A DNA stretch of 26,998 bases, from the IMG/VR virus record IMGVR_UViG_3300022848_000535, positions 1 to 26,998 of that record; one strand, 5' to 3'. The notes beneath the pieces are model-generated. The model worked only from the letters and a program-made list of their open reading frames with translations, did no database searches and was not told the origin of the DNA. Every line of letters starts with the position of its first letter. Position 1 is the first letter of the stretch. Shown piece after piece: positions 16,555 to 24,041 of this stretch. Origin of the DNA: a virus. Position numbers and translations under genes: made by a program.

Positions 16555-18032
16555 TTTCTTATAATCCAATCATTAATGACAAGTAAGTCTAATTGTGTTT
16601 TCTTAAATGTTCTAATAGCATGTTCGGGGGTTTCTACAATAGGTTCTTGACAATTAAAACTTGTATTTAATAACATAGGTACACCTGTAATTTTATAAAA
16701 CTCATTAATTAAATTATAAAATTTACCATTAAATTTCTGATTGACAGTTTGTATTCTTGCTGTGTTATCAATATGTGTGATACCAGGAACCTTATTTGAT
16801 TTTACTTTACATATTCTCGACATAAAAGGACTAGGACTATTTGTATCAAAGTATTCTTTGTAATGTTCTTCTAATACAGCAGGTGCGAATGGTCTAAAGT
16901 CTTCTCTCATTTTAATTGTTCCATTAATGATATCTTTGATATCAGGATTACGAGGGTCTGCTAATATACTTCTATTACCTAATGCTCGATTACCACTTTC
17001 TGATTTACCTTGAAACCAACCCACTATCTTACCATCGGCGATTGCTCGAGCCACTTCTTTGTAATTAACTCTTTCTTCCCCAACATAATCATACTCTTTA
17101 CCAGCAAATGTTTCTGCTATATGTATATTCTTATTCAAAGTATAATCAGCATGCTGATAAACTCCTATTGCTTGACCCTCATCACCCACAGCAGGTGGTA
17201 CATGAACATTATTATAGTGTTTTGTAAATTCTTCATTCATATAACCGTTATAAGCAACGCCACCAGCAATACATAAGTTATCACAAGACTTTAAAGGATA
17301 AACAAATTGTTTTATCTTGTCTATTGTAAATTTTTGTAGAGTAAATGCCAAGTCTTCTACACTATCTATTTTAATATGTTTAAAATGTTTTTGTTTTTTT
17401 TCAGTAATAGGTCCATCTAATATTGTTTCAAATACATCATAGTAGTATTGACTGTATGTACCGTAACCTACTTTACCCATAAGTTTACTTGCGCCTAATG
17501 TACCAAAACCTGTTAGATTAGACATGTGATTCCATAACCAACCAATTGGCAATTTATCTGACAAGTCAATTAAGTTCTCATCTTTATCAAAAAATACACA
17601 TCTATACTTTGAACCAATACCGTCAATAGCTAATATATCCGACTTATCAAAACCTGAATTTAAAAAGGCATATGTAGCATGTGATTGGTGATGGTCTATG
17701 TAATAGATATTATCTTTTAAATAATAATCTCGTAGTTTTTTTGGTTCATAATCAAATACATCTTTTGGTAATAAATCTCTACACATTCTAACACCACCGT
17801 AAGTATAAGTAAATGCCAGAATATTGTCCGTCTTCTTAAAATACTCTTTCACAAATTCTTCATTTAAACGATAGTCAGCTGAGTTTAATATGTCTGATTG
17901 GTGAGCATATGCCTCAGTATGATATGGTATATTATGTTTAAATCTAGTAAATCGTTCTCTTTGATTGTGCCAAATGCCATCATATGTGTTGTGGTCATGT
18001 AGATTTAAAGCAACAGCGAATATCTTACTCAT
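16551..18032 (-). CDS. Carbamoyltransferase, NodU/CmcH family
   Basis: 493 residues of the NodU/CmcH/TobZ family, which activates carbamoyl phosphate with ATP and passes the carbamoyl group to a hydroxyl of a sugar or antibiotic. The N-terminal Kae1-like domain has HHQSHA (about 114-119, metal/nucleotide site), AIDGIG (about 135-140), GKVGYG (about 186), AGGVAYN (about 256-262) and GDEGQAIG (about 283). The C-terminal domain starts with SGNRALGNRSI (about 347-357), then REDFRPFAP and LNTSFN. All the hallmark blocks are present, though the protein is shorter than many members (550-600). GGAG seven bases before the ATG (plus-strand 18040-18043) is a good ribosome site. It overlaps the radical SAM gene by 8 bases and the methyltransferase by ATGA, arguing for one pathway. 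Confidence 0.93.
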   Translation of the reverse strand: MSKIFAVALNLHDHNTYDGIWHNQRERFTRFKHNIPYHTEAYAHQSDILNSADYRLNEEFVKEYFKKTDNILAFTYTYGGVRMCRDLLPKDVFDYEPKKLRDYYLKDNIYYIDHHQSHATYAFLNSGFDKSDILAIDGIGSKYRCVFFDKDENLIDLSDKLPIGWLWNHMSNLTGFGTLGASKLMGKVGYGTYSQYYYDVFETILDGPITEKKQKHFKHIKIDSVEDLAFTLQKFTIDKIKQFVYPLKSCDNLCIAGGVAYNGYMNEEFTKHYNNVHVPPAVGDEGQAIGVYQHADYTLNKNIHIAETFAGKEYDYVGEERVNYKEVARAIADGKIVGWFQGKSESGNRALGNRSILADPRNPDIKDIINGTIKMREDFRPFAPAVLEEHYKEYFDTNSPSPFMSRICKVKSNKVPGITHIDNTARIQTVNQKFNGKFYNLINEFYKITGVPMLLNTSFNCQEPIVETPEHAIRTFKKTQLDLLVINDWIIRK

Positions 18033-18849
18033 TTAATAACTCCGCATACTTGCTCATTGGAAAATGACCCTTAGGTTGCACCCATTCAGTACAGGTTTTG
18101 CAATAGTTCTCATACTTGAACAATCTAAAGTTCATCATCTTGTCTATGTTCTCCTGCGTTAGGTCGAAGGTTTTAGATAATTCTTTATTATTAGCAAACT
18201 TCTTACTACAATGTACAATATGTCGTTTTTCAAAGTCAATAACTGGCACCATAGGAAAAGACGCACACATTTTTCTATCTATTTCAGCTGCTTGAATAGA
18301 GTCTGTAAACTCTGGTGACCTACCATTGAATGCTTTCCACATTGTATTCTTATGGTCTAGTTTTTTGATAACCTCTGAATATTTGTCTTTGTATTTAAAA
18401 TAGTTAGGTGTTCTAACTACCACATTATAGTTGTTAAAGTCATTCTCAGGTACATAGTCAAAGTTACCTAATTTTTCAACTCCGTTTTCATACCAATCTA
18501 GTATGTTATGTTCGACATATAAGATATCTCTATCTTCTAATATCTCTGGATATCTTTTACGAACAAATGAATTAGATAAAACCGAGCAGACATGATTCGG
18601 ATTTTTTTTAATCTCCAATATAACTTCTCTAAGATTTTTTATTAGACCTGGCTCACCACCTAAAAGATTAACTCTAATCTTGTATTCTTTTAAATACCCT
18701 AGAGTTTGTTTTAGGAAATCCATATCAACTGTTAAGTTACGCATTTCTAAAGTGTAACTTGTACAGTAATGGCAATTCTTATTACACGACATAGATAAAA
18801 AGAAATCTATGGCTAAGTAATTTTGTTGTATTTCATCTAGCGTTTTCAT
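18025..18849 (-). CDS. Radical SAM enzyme with C-terminal auxiliary-cluster cysteines
   Basis: 274 residues. CNKNCHYC (C22, C26, C29) is the CxxxCxxC motif that binds the SAM-cleaving 4Fe-4S cluster, and LLGGEP (62-67) is the SAM-binding GGE motif. C-terminal cysteines at 195, 214, 250 and 253 (MCASF, HCSKK, YCKTC) resemble a SPASM/Twitch auxiliary cluster. It starts by ATGA overlap with the DegT aminotransferase gene. Pairs of a radical SAM enzyme and a DegT aminotransferase occur in amino-sugar and aminocyclitol pathways, for example BtrN with BtrS in butirosin and DesII with DesV in desosamine, so dehydrogenation or deamination of a sugar intermediate is a reasonable guess. The substrate is unknown. 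Confidence 0.88.
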   Translation of the reverse strand: MKTLDEIQQNYLAIDFFLSMSCNKNCHYCTSYTLEMRNLTVDMDFLKQTLGYLKEYKIRVNLLGGEPGLIKNLREVILEIKKNPNHVCSVLSNSFVRKRYPEILEDRDILYVEHNILDWYENGVEKLGNFDYVPENDFNNYNVVVRTPNYFKYKDKYSEVIKKLDHKNTMWKAFNGRSPEFTDSIQAAEIDRKMCASFPMVPVIDFEKRHIVHCSKKFANNKELSKTFDLTQENIDKMMNFRLFKYENYCKTCTEWVQPKGHFPMSKYAELLNE

Positions 18850-20102
18850 AATATAACCTTATTATAAAATTTATTAAAGGCAATCTTTAGTTTATGTTTG
18901 TTTTTAAAAGAAACCTCTTCAATGTAGTTTGGTGTTTGATATGATTTTTCAATTATATAATCATATATATCCTCTGTCGTTTCATTGACAATACTTTTGT
19001 CATACATATCATCACCTAACACTTTTTTCATATCTTTCAAAAACTTATTATTTTCATGTTCAAGTGTTATTAATATAACATCTACTACCTTATTTATTTC
19101 TTCTTTTTTCATGTAAGGATGTATTGGCAATGTTAGTATAGTGTCACATGCTGTTTTTGTAGAAAACAGATTATCTTTTCTATGTACAATGTTATTATAC
19201 ATTTTATTTTCTGGTATAGGTTTAGGATAATGTACACTCGCTCCTAATTTTTCTTTTAATTCATCTCTCACTCTTTTGTTATGCAATCTAATAACATACT
19301 TGTGATAATTATGATTTACATTATTACTTGGTTCTTGTATTACTACATAATTCTTCAATTGTTTATCATATTGCTTGGCAACTTCTTGTCTACCTTTGAT
19401 ATAGTCATCAAGTTTTTTTAATCTATGATTAATGACCTCAGCATTGAACAATAGCATTTTTGAGTTGTAACCTAACATTTCATGGTCACCATGCTTTCTT
19501 AATTTTTTAAATATTTCTGTATCACCATCTGTTACAATTGCACCACCACCTGATATGCCTGATATTACTTTGTTAGCATTAAAACTTAATGTACTAATAT
19601 CACCTATTGTTCCGGCTACAGCGCCATTATAACAGGAACCGATTGATTGGCAAGCGTCCTCTATAAAATGCATATTCTTTTCTTTACAGAATTCTTTTAT
19701 CTGTGAAATGTCAGACATGTTACCAAATAGATGAGGATATATTATTGCTTTTACTTTGTCTGAGTACATTCTTTTAATACTTTCAAAAGACATGTGATAA
19801 GATGATATGTTGATATCACAAAATACAGGTGTGGCGCCTGTCATAGATATAACACTTGCAGTAGATATCCAAGAAAATGCTGTTGTTAAAACTTCATCTC
19901 CTTTACCAATGCCTAAACTTAATAGTGAAAAATGTAAAGCGTCTGTACCACTAGCACACGCTACAACTTTTCTACCAAGTTTTTTAGATAAACTTTTTTC
20001 AAGAAATTCTATATTGGTTTCTTGTTCTTTCTTCATTACATTATCGAAAAGCTCTAAGTATTCGTGTTTATGTAATTCGTATTCCTTAATCCAACCTGTC
20101 AT
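18846..20102 (-). CDS. DegT/DnrJ/EryC1/StrS family sugar aminotransferase
   Basis: A 418-residue PLP enzyme that would aminate a keto-sugar nucleotide. SGTDAL (51-56) binds the PLP phosphate, EDACQSIGS (148-156) carries the Asp contacting the pyridine nitrogen and the Gln stacking region, and SFNANKVISGISGGG contains K178, the likely Schiff-base lysine, followed by the GG(G) turn. NAEVINHRLKKLDDYI matches the family's dimer segment, and THPIHPYMKKEEI-type wording near 345 marks the usual C-terminus. About 65-70 Lys/Asn-rich residues follow with no match known to me. GGAG seven bases before the start (plus-strand 20110-20113) supports the ATG. Its keto-sugar substrate could come from a dehydratase such as the SDR at 12564, but this is inference. 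Confidence 0.92.
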   Translation of the reverse strand: MTGWIKEYELHKHEYLELFDNVMKKEQETNIEFLEKSLSKKLGRKVVACASGTDALHFSLLSLGIGKGDEVLTTAFSWISTASVISMTGATPVFCDINISSYHMSFESIKRMYSDKVKAIIYPHLFGNMSDISQIKEFCKEKNMHFIEDACQSIGSCYNGAVAGTIGDISTLSFNANKVISGISGGGAIVTDGDTEIFKKLRKHGDHEMLGYNSKMLLFNAEVINHRLKKLDDYIKGRQEVAKQYDKQLKNYVVIQEPSNNVNHNYHKYVIRLHNKRVRDELKEKLGASVHYPKPIPENKMYNNIVHRKDNLFSTKTACDTILTLPIHPYMKKEEINKVVDVILITLEHENNKFLKDMKKVLGDDMYDKSIVNETTEDIYDYIIEKSYQTPNYIEEVSFKNKHKLKIAFNKFYNKVIL

Positions 20103-20850
20103 ATATAAACTCCATTATTTTTTCATGTCCTAATGCTGTAGGATGACTGTCTAAATCTGAAATCTTAGTTTTTGTTTCTAAACTAACCAATTCTTTTTGT
20201 AAACTAAAACCACCTAATTGCCTTGATAATGGCCATCCTATAAATTTTTTAGTATTAATTATATTTTCATAATCATTAATAATCTTTGTAACTTTTTTAG
20301 TATCTTTTTGTTTATCTCCTGGATATACATATGAAATATCATTTTCATCTAATAGTTTATGCATATAATTTTTTACATTGGACCTTGTTCTTGGTTTTAA
20401 CCCATTCAACCAGTCTTGATATAGGTCTAACATCTGTACTTGTAAATATGATAGATTGTATCTTTCACACATTACTTGAAAACTCAAATAGTATGTTAAA
20501 CTTTTTGTCACCCAACTAAAAACATCTCCGTGAGGGTCAATTCTTTCGTTTGTCCATCGTCCATTATTGCCTTGTTGAAAATCTTTTCTTTGGCATTGTG
20601 ACCAGGCAGGTATAACAAGACCTATATTAGAGGTGTCATTTCTTGCAATGTAATTTAAAAGTGAGGTATAGATATATTCATTGCCAGCTCCTGATTTACC
20701 AAGATTGACACAATCCATATCTAGTTTTTTTGCTAGTAATTCTGGCCATTTTGGCCAAGATGTGTCTAAGTCTGGATGAATTTCACTATAAAAATTTTCA
20801 TCTGTGTTGCTACATCCACTTACTAATAATATTTTAGACTTTTTTGACAT
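20086..20850 (-). CDS. SGNH-hydrolase-like protein
   Basis: 254 residues from ATG 20850 (MSKKSKILLVSGCSNTDENF); an in-frame ATG at 20868 is also possible and neither has a clear ribosome site. VSGCSNT (10-16) matches block I, with S14 as candidate nucleophile. LGKSGAGNEYI (about 50-60) supplies the Gly/Asn oxyanion elements, and the C-terminal DSHPTALGHEKI provides the catalytic His (and Asp) in the usual xHPxxxGH context. SGNH enzymes hydrolyse or transfer acyl groups on carbohydrates or lipids. The location between glycan genes suggests O-acetyl or other ester editing. The Cys in the usual GDS triplet (GCS) is a divergent feature, so activity is not certain. Confidence 0.72.
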   Translation of the reverse strand: MSKKSKILLVSGCSNTDENFYSEIHPDLDTSWPKWPELLAKKLDMDCVNLGKSGAGNEYIYTSLLNYIARNDTSNIGLVIPAWSQCQRKDFQQGNNGRWTNERIDPHGDVFSWVTKSLTYYLSFQVMCERYNLSYLQVQMLDLYQDWLNGLKPRTRSNVKNYMHKLLDENDISYVYPGDKQKDTKKVTKIINDYENIINTKKFIGWPLSRQLGGFSLQKELVSLETKTKISDLDSHPTALGHEKIMEFIYDRLD

Positions 20851-21199
20851 GGTTAGTTTTACTATCATCTGGTGTAATATAAGTTTCTTTTCTCACTATA
20901 TCTTCTTCATCTGGTCTTACTTGACATGTGTTTATACATGCCCAAGGTCCTTTATCATTTCTTAAATTTTCTTCAAAATCCATCCACTCTTTAGAGTAAA
21001 TAATTTCTTCAATATCATTAACCTCACTAACTTTACTTACAGCTAATAGTTTTTTAAATTCAGGATCCGCCATAGTTTTTTGAGTGTCGCAATAACAACA
21101 AGGTATTAAATGACCTCTATTTGTATAGGCTAACTGCATTTCACCTGTTAAACACTTTGGTTTTAGTTTTATCTTTTCAAGTTTTATTTCTTGGCTCAT
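20834..21199 (-). CDS. SPASM-like iron-sulfur domain protein, partner of the radical SAM protein
   Basis: 121 residues with Cys at 16, 34, 35, 37, 88 and 92 in KCLTGEMQLAYTNRGHLIPCCYCD and GPWACINTC. The pattern 'C...Y.N..G...PCC.C' is the normal C-terminal SPASM-type extension of radical SAM proteins that binds one or two auxiliary 4Fe-4S clusters. The radical SAM gene directly upstream ends where this extension would start, and the two genes overlap by one base (TAATG). The simplest reading is one enzyme encoded as two coupled polypeptides that assemble into a complex. By itself it has no catalytic motif. Confidence 0.75.
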   Translation of the reverse strand: MSQEIKLEKIKLKPKCLTGEMQLAYTNRGHLIPCCYCDTQKTMADPEFKKLLAVSKVSEVNDIEEIIYSKEWMDFEENLRNDKGPWACINTCQVRPDEEDIVRKETYITPDDSKTNHVKKV

Positions 21200-21828
21200 T
21201 ATTTTTTACTCATTTTATATTTTTTATTCTTTGGCATTAATTCATCATCATCTGAATCCCATCTTGATGATTGCAAATACATAAAAACAACACCGTCTTT
21301 TTTAGCTTTCTCCATAGCTTTATCTAAATTGTGTTCATTGTAACTAAAAATTATATATTGCCATACTGGAGTTCTATTCAAATGTTTTTTAGCTTCTAAC
21401 ATAATGTCATATAATTTTTGGCCTTTTTGATTTATTCTGTATATGTGACTTTCTTCAGGCATACCATCTATACCAAATATCCACCGTGCATTAGGATTTG
21501 CTTTGAATGCTTTTATATACCATTCTTTAGACTTAGCAGATGAGGCATTATGTACACTCGTTTCAATATTTCTTTCATAATTAACTTTTAAGAAATCTAT
21601 TAATAATGGGTGATGAATTGGGTCTGAATATTGACCACTAAAATTAATGTGTTTATAACACCAGTCTACAACTTTCAAATATTCTTTCATGGTGATATCA
21701 TAACCAGGCACTTTGTTACCGTATTTTCTATAGTGTCGCCATCTGGCACACCTAGGACATTCTAAGGCACATCTAAAACCGATATCAATGTTCATACCTC
21801 TTCGTTTAAAAAAATCAAGACTTCTCAT
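21199..21828 (-). CDS. Radical SAM core protein lacking its own SPASM domain
   Basis: 209 residues. CALECPRC (C20, C24, C27) is the CxxxCxxC cluster motif near the N-terminus. FSGQYSDPIHHP stands where GGEP-type SAM-binding motifs usually occur, IETSVHNASSAKS and WIFGIDGMPEESHIYR follow as core strands, and VVFMYLQSSRWDSDDD is the last strand. It ends with DDELMPKNKKYKMSKK, just where related proteins continue into a Cys-rich SPASM domain, which here is the next gene. GGAGA five bases before ATG 21828 supports this start over the internal Met-12. Substrate is unknown; a role in glycan or peptide modification is inferred from the operon. Confidence 0.87.
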   Translation of the reverse strand: MRSLDFFKRRGMNIDIGFRCALECPRCARWRHYRKYGNKVPGYDITMKEYLKVVDWCYKHINFSGQYSDPIHHPLLIDFLKVNYERNIETSVHNASSAKSKEWYIKAFKANPNARWIFGIDGMPEESHIYRINQKGQKLYDIMLEAKKHLNRTPVWQYIIFSYNEHNLDKAMEKAKKDGVVFMYLQSSRWDSDDDELMPKNKKYKMSKK

Positions 21829-22687
21829 TTATATCTCCAATTAACTTCACAAGTATATTTAGGTTGTTTTTATATATCTGGTCCGTAGGTGTTGGTCGGT
21901 TCCAATACACAGGTCCACCATCTTGCATGTTCTTATCTCTTAAATACTCTACATTTTTACCTAGCCATTTAAACTCTACAAATAATCTAGGCGCTGGGTC
22001 AAAATTAGGTTTTGTATATACATAAGTTTCAAACTTACCTAATATATTTTCAATAGGTGCAAATAGATTGTTTAGTTTAGGATTAATCCATTTTGCATTA
22101 TAAGTTACAATACCGTGGTCTGGATATTTGTCAATATGTTTTTCAATCTCTTTGTAATATATTTCATTTGTACCTAAGAATAAATGCTTATGTCGTATCT
22201 CATCTTTGATATGTTTATATGCTCCAAAGTTAATTATCTTTTCGTACTGTATGCCGACACCATTTGGATAAACATCATGGTCACATAAGTCATAAACCTT
22301 TTTAGGTTTAAAATACTCTAATGCTAACGGGTAATCTTTAGGATGGTTTTCTGAATAAACTGCTACTATATTATTTTTGAATAATAGGTGTAGAGTTAAA
22401 AGTTGGTTTTTTGTATATTTGTGTCTATCTAGGTATGGTAAAGTAATCATACTTCTACCTAGAACAAATGTTATTTCACTAGAGGTTGGCGTATAATCGT
22501 CAAACACCACATTTTCATAAGTCTTATATTGGTCTTTAAGAGATTTTGTATAATCTTCTTTTGTAAAATCAGGATGAGGTACAATGATAACACGACATTT
22601 TATACCTATGTTATTTAAGTAACAACAATGTTCATAACTATATCTTAATAATCCATCACCAGGTTTACCTGTACATACTATATTCAT
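21815..22687 (-). CDS. GT-B-like glycosyltransferase
   Basis: 290 residues. MNIVCTGKPGDGLLRYSYEHCCYLNNIGIKCRVIIVPHPDF is a Rossmann-type start with a Gly-rich loop, as in the N-terminal half of GT-B enzymes. KKVYDLCDHDVYPNGVGI resembles the inter-domain region, and FETYVYTKPNFDPAPRLFVEFKWLGKNVEYL is like the GT-B donor-binding helix, where 'D..PR..VE...LGK.V' replaces the common E-x7-E. I recognise comparable proteins in marine phages but cannot name a CAZy family. It begins one base after the nitroreductase stop region (TAAAATG) and overlaps the radical SAM gene by 14 bases. Donor and acceptor are unknown. Confidence 0.68.
   Translation of the reverse strand: MNIVCTGKPGDGLLRYSYEHCCYLNNIGIKCRVIIVPHPDFTKEDYTKSLKDQYKTYENVVFDDYTPTSSEITFVLGRSMITLPYLDRHKYTKNQLLTLHLLFKNNIVAVYSENHPKDYPLALEYFKPKKVYDLCDHDVYPNGVGIQYEKIINFGAYKHIKDEIRHKHLFLGTNEIYYKEIEKHIDKYPDHGIVTYNAKWINPKLNNLFAPIENILGKFETYVYTKPNFDPAPRLFVEFKWLGKNVEYLRDKNMQDGGPVYWNRPTPTDQIYKNNLNILVKLIGDINEKS
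21834..21838 (-). promoter_or_regulatory. Ribosome binding site GGAGA of the radical SAM core gene
   Basis: On the minus strand GGAGA precedes ATG 21828 by five bases, inside the 3' end of the glycosyltransferase-like gene. It selects this start over the in-frame ATG at 21795. Confidence 0.65.
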
Positions 22688-22688
22688 T

Positions 22689-23303
22689 TTATATCCAGTT
22701 AATTACATCACTCTTTTTGGGTTTATGTTCGTCTATTGGTTTTTTGTATCTATTGTTTAACTTATGTCCTATTTGCATACTAAACAACAAAGGGTCTTTT
22801 AAAAAGTTTATCTTTTGCCAACCTTCTTTTTCTGGTCTAAATGTTGGAAAACATAAAAGGTAAGAAACATGCAGTTCTTTTTCTAAACATAGAGCAGTAA
22901 GAATTTTTGAAAACATACCTATTTCTATACCGACTTGACTTTTTTGACCTTTATATTTTTCAATATCACAACTTGGATATTTGTCACCTCTAGCTATTTT
23001 TTTAACAACAGATGGACTTGGATTAGTAATATGTCTAAAGGTAAATAATAAAACATATGGTGCCAAAATATTGAAATTTTGTTTACCCCCTCCAAGACCA
23101 GATGATAGTTCATATAGTTTCTTTTTGTAATAAGTTTGTTCAGGTCCTAATATATGTATTTTATAAGGAACCAGACTTTGCTTTGAAGCTACCACATCAA
23201 AAGTATCATTGATTAATTCTTCGATTAATTTTTTATCTGGTATTTTATCGGGGTCATATTTTCTGACCTGATATCGTTTTTTAAATAGGTCTTTTATACT
23301 CAT
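22689..23303 (-). CDS. Nitroreductase-family flavoprotein
   Basis: 204 residues. FKKRYQVRKYDPDKIPDKKLIEELINDTFDVVASKQSLVPYKIHIL is the standard nitroreductase N-terminus, with the Arg pair that contacts FMN phosphate and the S-x-x-x-x-P-Y-K strand. QVGIEIGMFSKILTALCLEKELHVSYLLCF is the usual helix leading to the flavin-site strand. These enzymes use NAD(P)H and FMN to reduce or dehydrogenate small molecules, and in biosynthetic operons they can act as dehydrogenases. It is the first gene of the minus-strand operon. A late-promoter octamer ends five bases before its ATG and there is no Shine-Dalgarno, suggesting leaderless translation. Its role in the sugar pathway is unknown. Confidence 0.85.
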   Translation of the reverse strand: MSIKDLFKKRYQVRKYDPDKIPDKKLIEELINDTFDVVASKQSLVPYKIHILGPEQTYYKKKLYELSSGLGGGKQNFNILAPYVLLFTFRHITNPSPSVVKKIARGDKYPSCDIEKYKGQKSQVGIEIGMFSKILTALCLEKELHVSYLLCFPTFRPEKEGWQKINFLKDPLLFSMQIGHKLNNRYKKPIDEHKPKKSDVINWI

Positions 23304-23308
23304 ATAGG

Positions 23309-23316
23309 TATTTATA
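23309..23316 (-). promoter_or_regulatory. T4-type late promoter (TATAAATA), minus strand, head of the 9.5-kb operon
   Basis: On the minus strand TATAAATA runs from 23316 to 23309 and is followed by five bases and ATG 23303. It is the only minus-strand exact octamer I find in the window. With T4 geometry the start point would be at 23303, the A of the ATG. It forms one half of a 14-bp palindrome shared with the plus-strand promoter. Confidence 0.6.
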
Positions 23317-23322
23317 TAAATA
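23315..23322 (+). promoter_or_regulatory. T4-type late promoter (TATAAATA), plus strand, before the TauD-like gene
   Basis: This exact octamer overlaps the minus-strand octamer by two bases within the perfect palindrome TATTTATATAAATA (23309-23322). The expected start near 23328 falls at AGAGGTGA (23328-23335), a good ribosome site four bases before ATG 23340, so the leader would be about 12 bases. Confidence 0.65.
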
Positions 23323-23339
23323 AGGACAGAGGTGATTTT

Positions 23340-24041
23340 ATGAATATAACTAGAAAAAAAGTTTTTACTGATTTAATATGTATAGAAAAATTAGGCCAAA
23401 TATCTCCAGAAAAAGAAATACAGTTAGCAGAATCTTTAGGAGAAGTAAAGAAACCTGTTACTGAACGAGAACACAAACAACAATCCGCATTTAAAGGTCC
23501 TTTAGACGGAATATCCAATGTTACACACGGTGCATTATTTGGAACAAAAGAGACCTTGGACTGGCATGCTAACAAACCTAGTAATGCTAATAGAGCAAGT
23601 ATTGTTTGGATTTATGCTGTAGAAGGTAGTAAAGGTTCTGTTACATCTTGGATTGATAATAGAGCTGCTTACAATGATTTAGACGAAGGTACAAAATCCA
23701 GATGTAGGGAAGTAAAGTTTACATGTGGTTTTAAATCTGGCAATTATACAATAGATGAATTTTTTAAAGACCATCATAATACAGAATTAGAATGGGATTT
23801 AGTTCAAACTAATGAAGCGGGTCAAACAGGATTATATTTTCCCTTTAATCAAATTTTAGGTGGGTTTCCAGACGACCTTTTTGAACATCTAAAAAATCAT
23901 ATCTTACAAGATAAGTACAGATATGACCACCATTGGGAAGATGGCGATTTAGTTGTGAGTGAACAATGGTTAACAATTCACAAAAGACATGAATTTGAAC
24001 ATATGGACAAAAGACTTATGCATAGAATAGTCATAGTATGA
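23340..24041 (+). CDS. TauD/TfdA-like Fe(II)/2-oxoglutarate oxygenase with HxN in place of HxD
   Basis: 233 residues. LDWHANKPSNANRASIVWIYAVEG is the position of the TauD HxD motif but reads H76-A-N78. GDLVVSEQWLTIHKR gives the distal iron ligand H214, and R225 and R229 lie 11 and 15 residues after it, the same spacing as the 2-oxoglutarate and substrate Arg residues of TauD. The enzyme would use Fe(II), O2 and 2-oxoglutarate. An Asn instead of the acidic ligand could weaken iron binding, free a coordination site as in halogenases (which have Ala or Gly there), or mean loss of activity. A late promoter and a good ribosome site precede it, and the next gene overlaps by ATGA. Confidence 0.78.
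   Translation: MNITRKKVFTDLICIEKLGQISPEKEIQLAESLGEVKKPVTEREHKQQSAFKGPLDGISNVTHGALFGTKETLDWHANKPSNANRASIVWIYAVEGSKGSVTSWIDNRAAYNDLDEGTKSRCREVKFTCGFKSGNYTIDEFFKDHHNTELEWDLVQTNEAGQTGLYFPFNQILGGFPDDLFEHLKNHILQDKYRYDHHWEDGDLVVSEQWLTIHKRHEFEHMDKRLMHRIVIV

Noticed and set aside
17010-17276. Plus-strand open frame inside the carbamoyltransferase gene
   Set aside because: It is antisense to conserved NodU/CmcH motifs; the Ile/Phe-rich composition comes from AT-rich reverse strand.
19085-19100. Minus-strand near-match to the late octamer (AATAAATA) inside the DegT gene
   Set aside because: The first base does not match and no gene start lies downstream within a sensible distance.
21197-21225. Canonical -1 ribosomal frameshift site joining the radical SAM core and SPASM-like genes
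   Set aside because: Codons are AGT AAA AAA TAA, so the slippery heptamer would need an A before the first AAA and has T. The TAATG overlap and separate ATG explain the arrangement as coupled translation; slippage is kept only as an alternative.
20834-21828. Reading the radical SAM pair as a sequencing-error frameshift of one gene
   Set aside because: The downstream frame has its own ATG with TAATG coupling, the common style in this operon, so a true two-gene layout is at least as likely; read data would be needed to exclude an error in the A6 run.
21828-21838. TATAAATG near the radical SAM start as another late promoter
   Set aside because: It differs from the octamer at the last base, and the octamer would overlap the ATG itself; a good GGAGA site and the operon context make internal transcription start unlikely.
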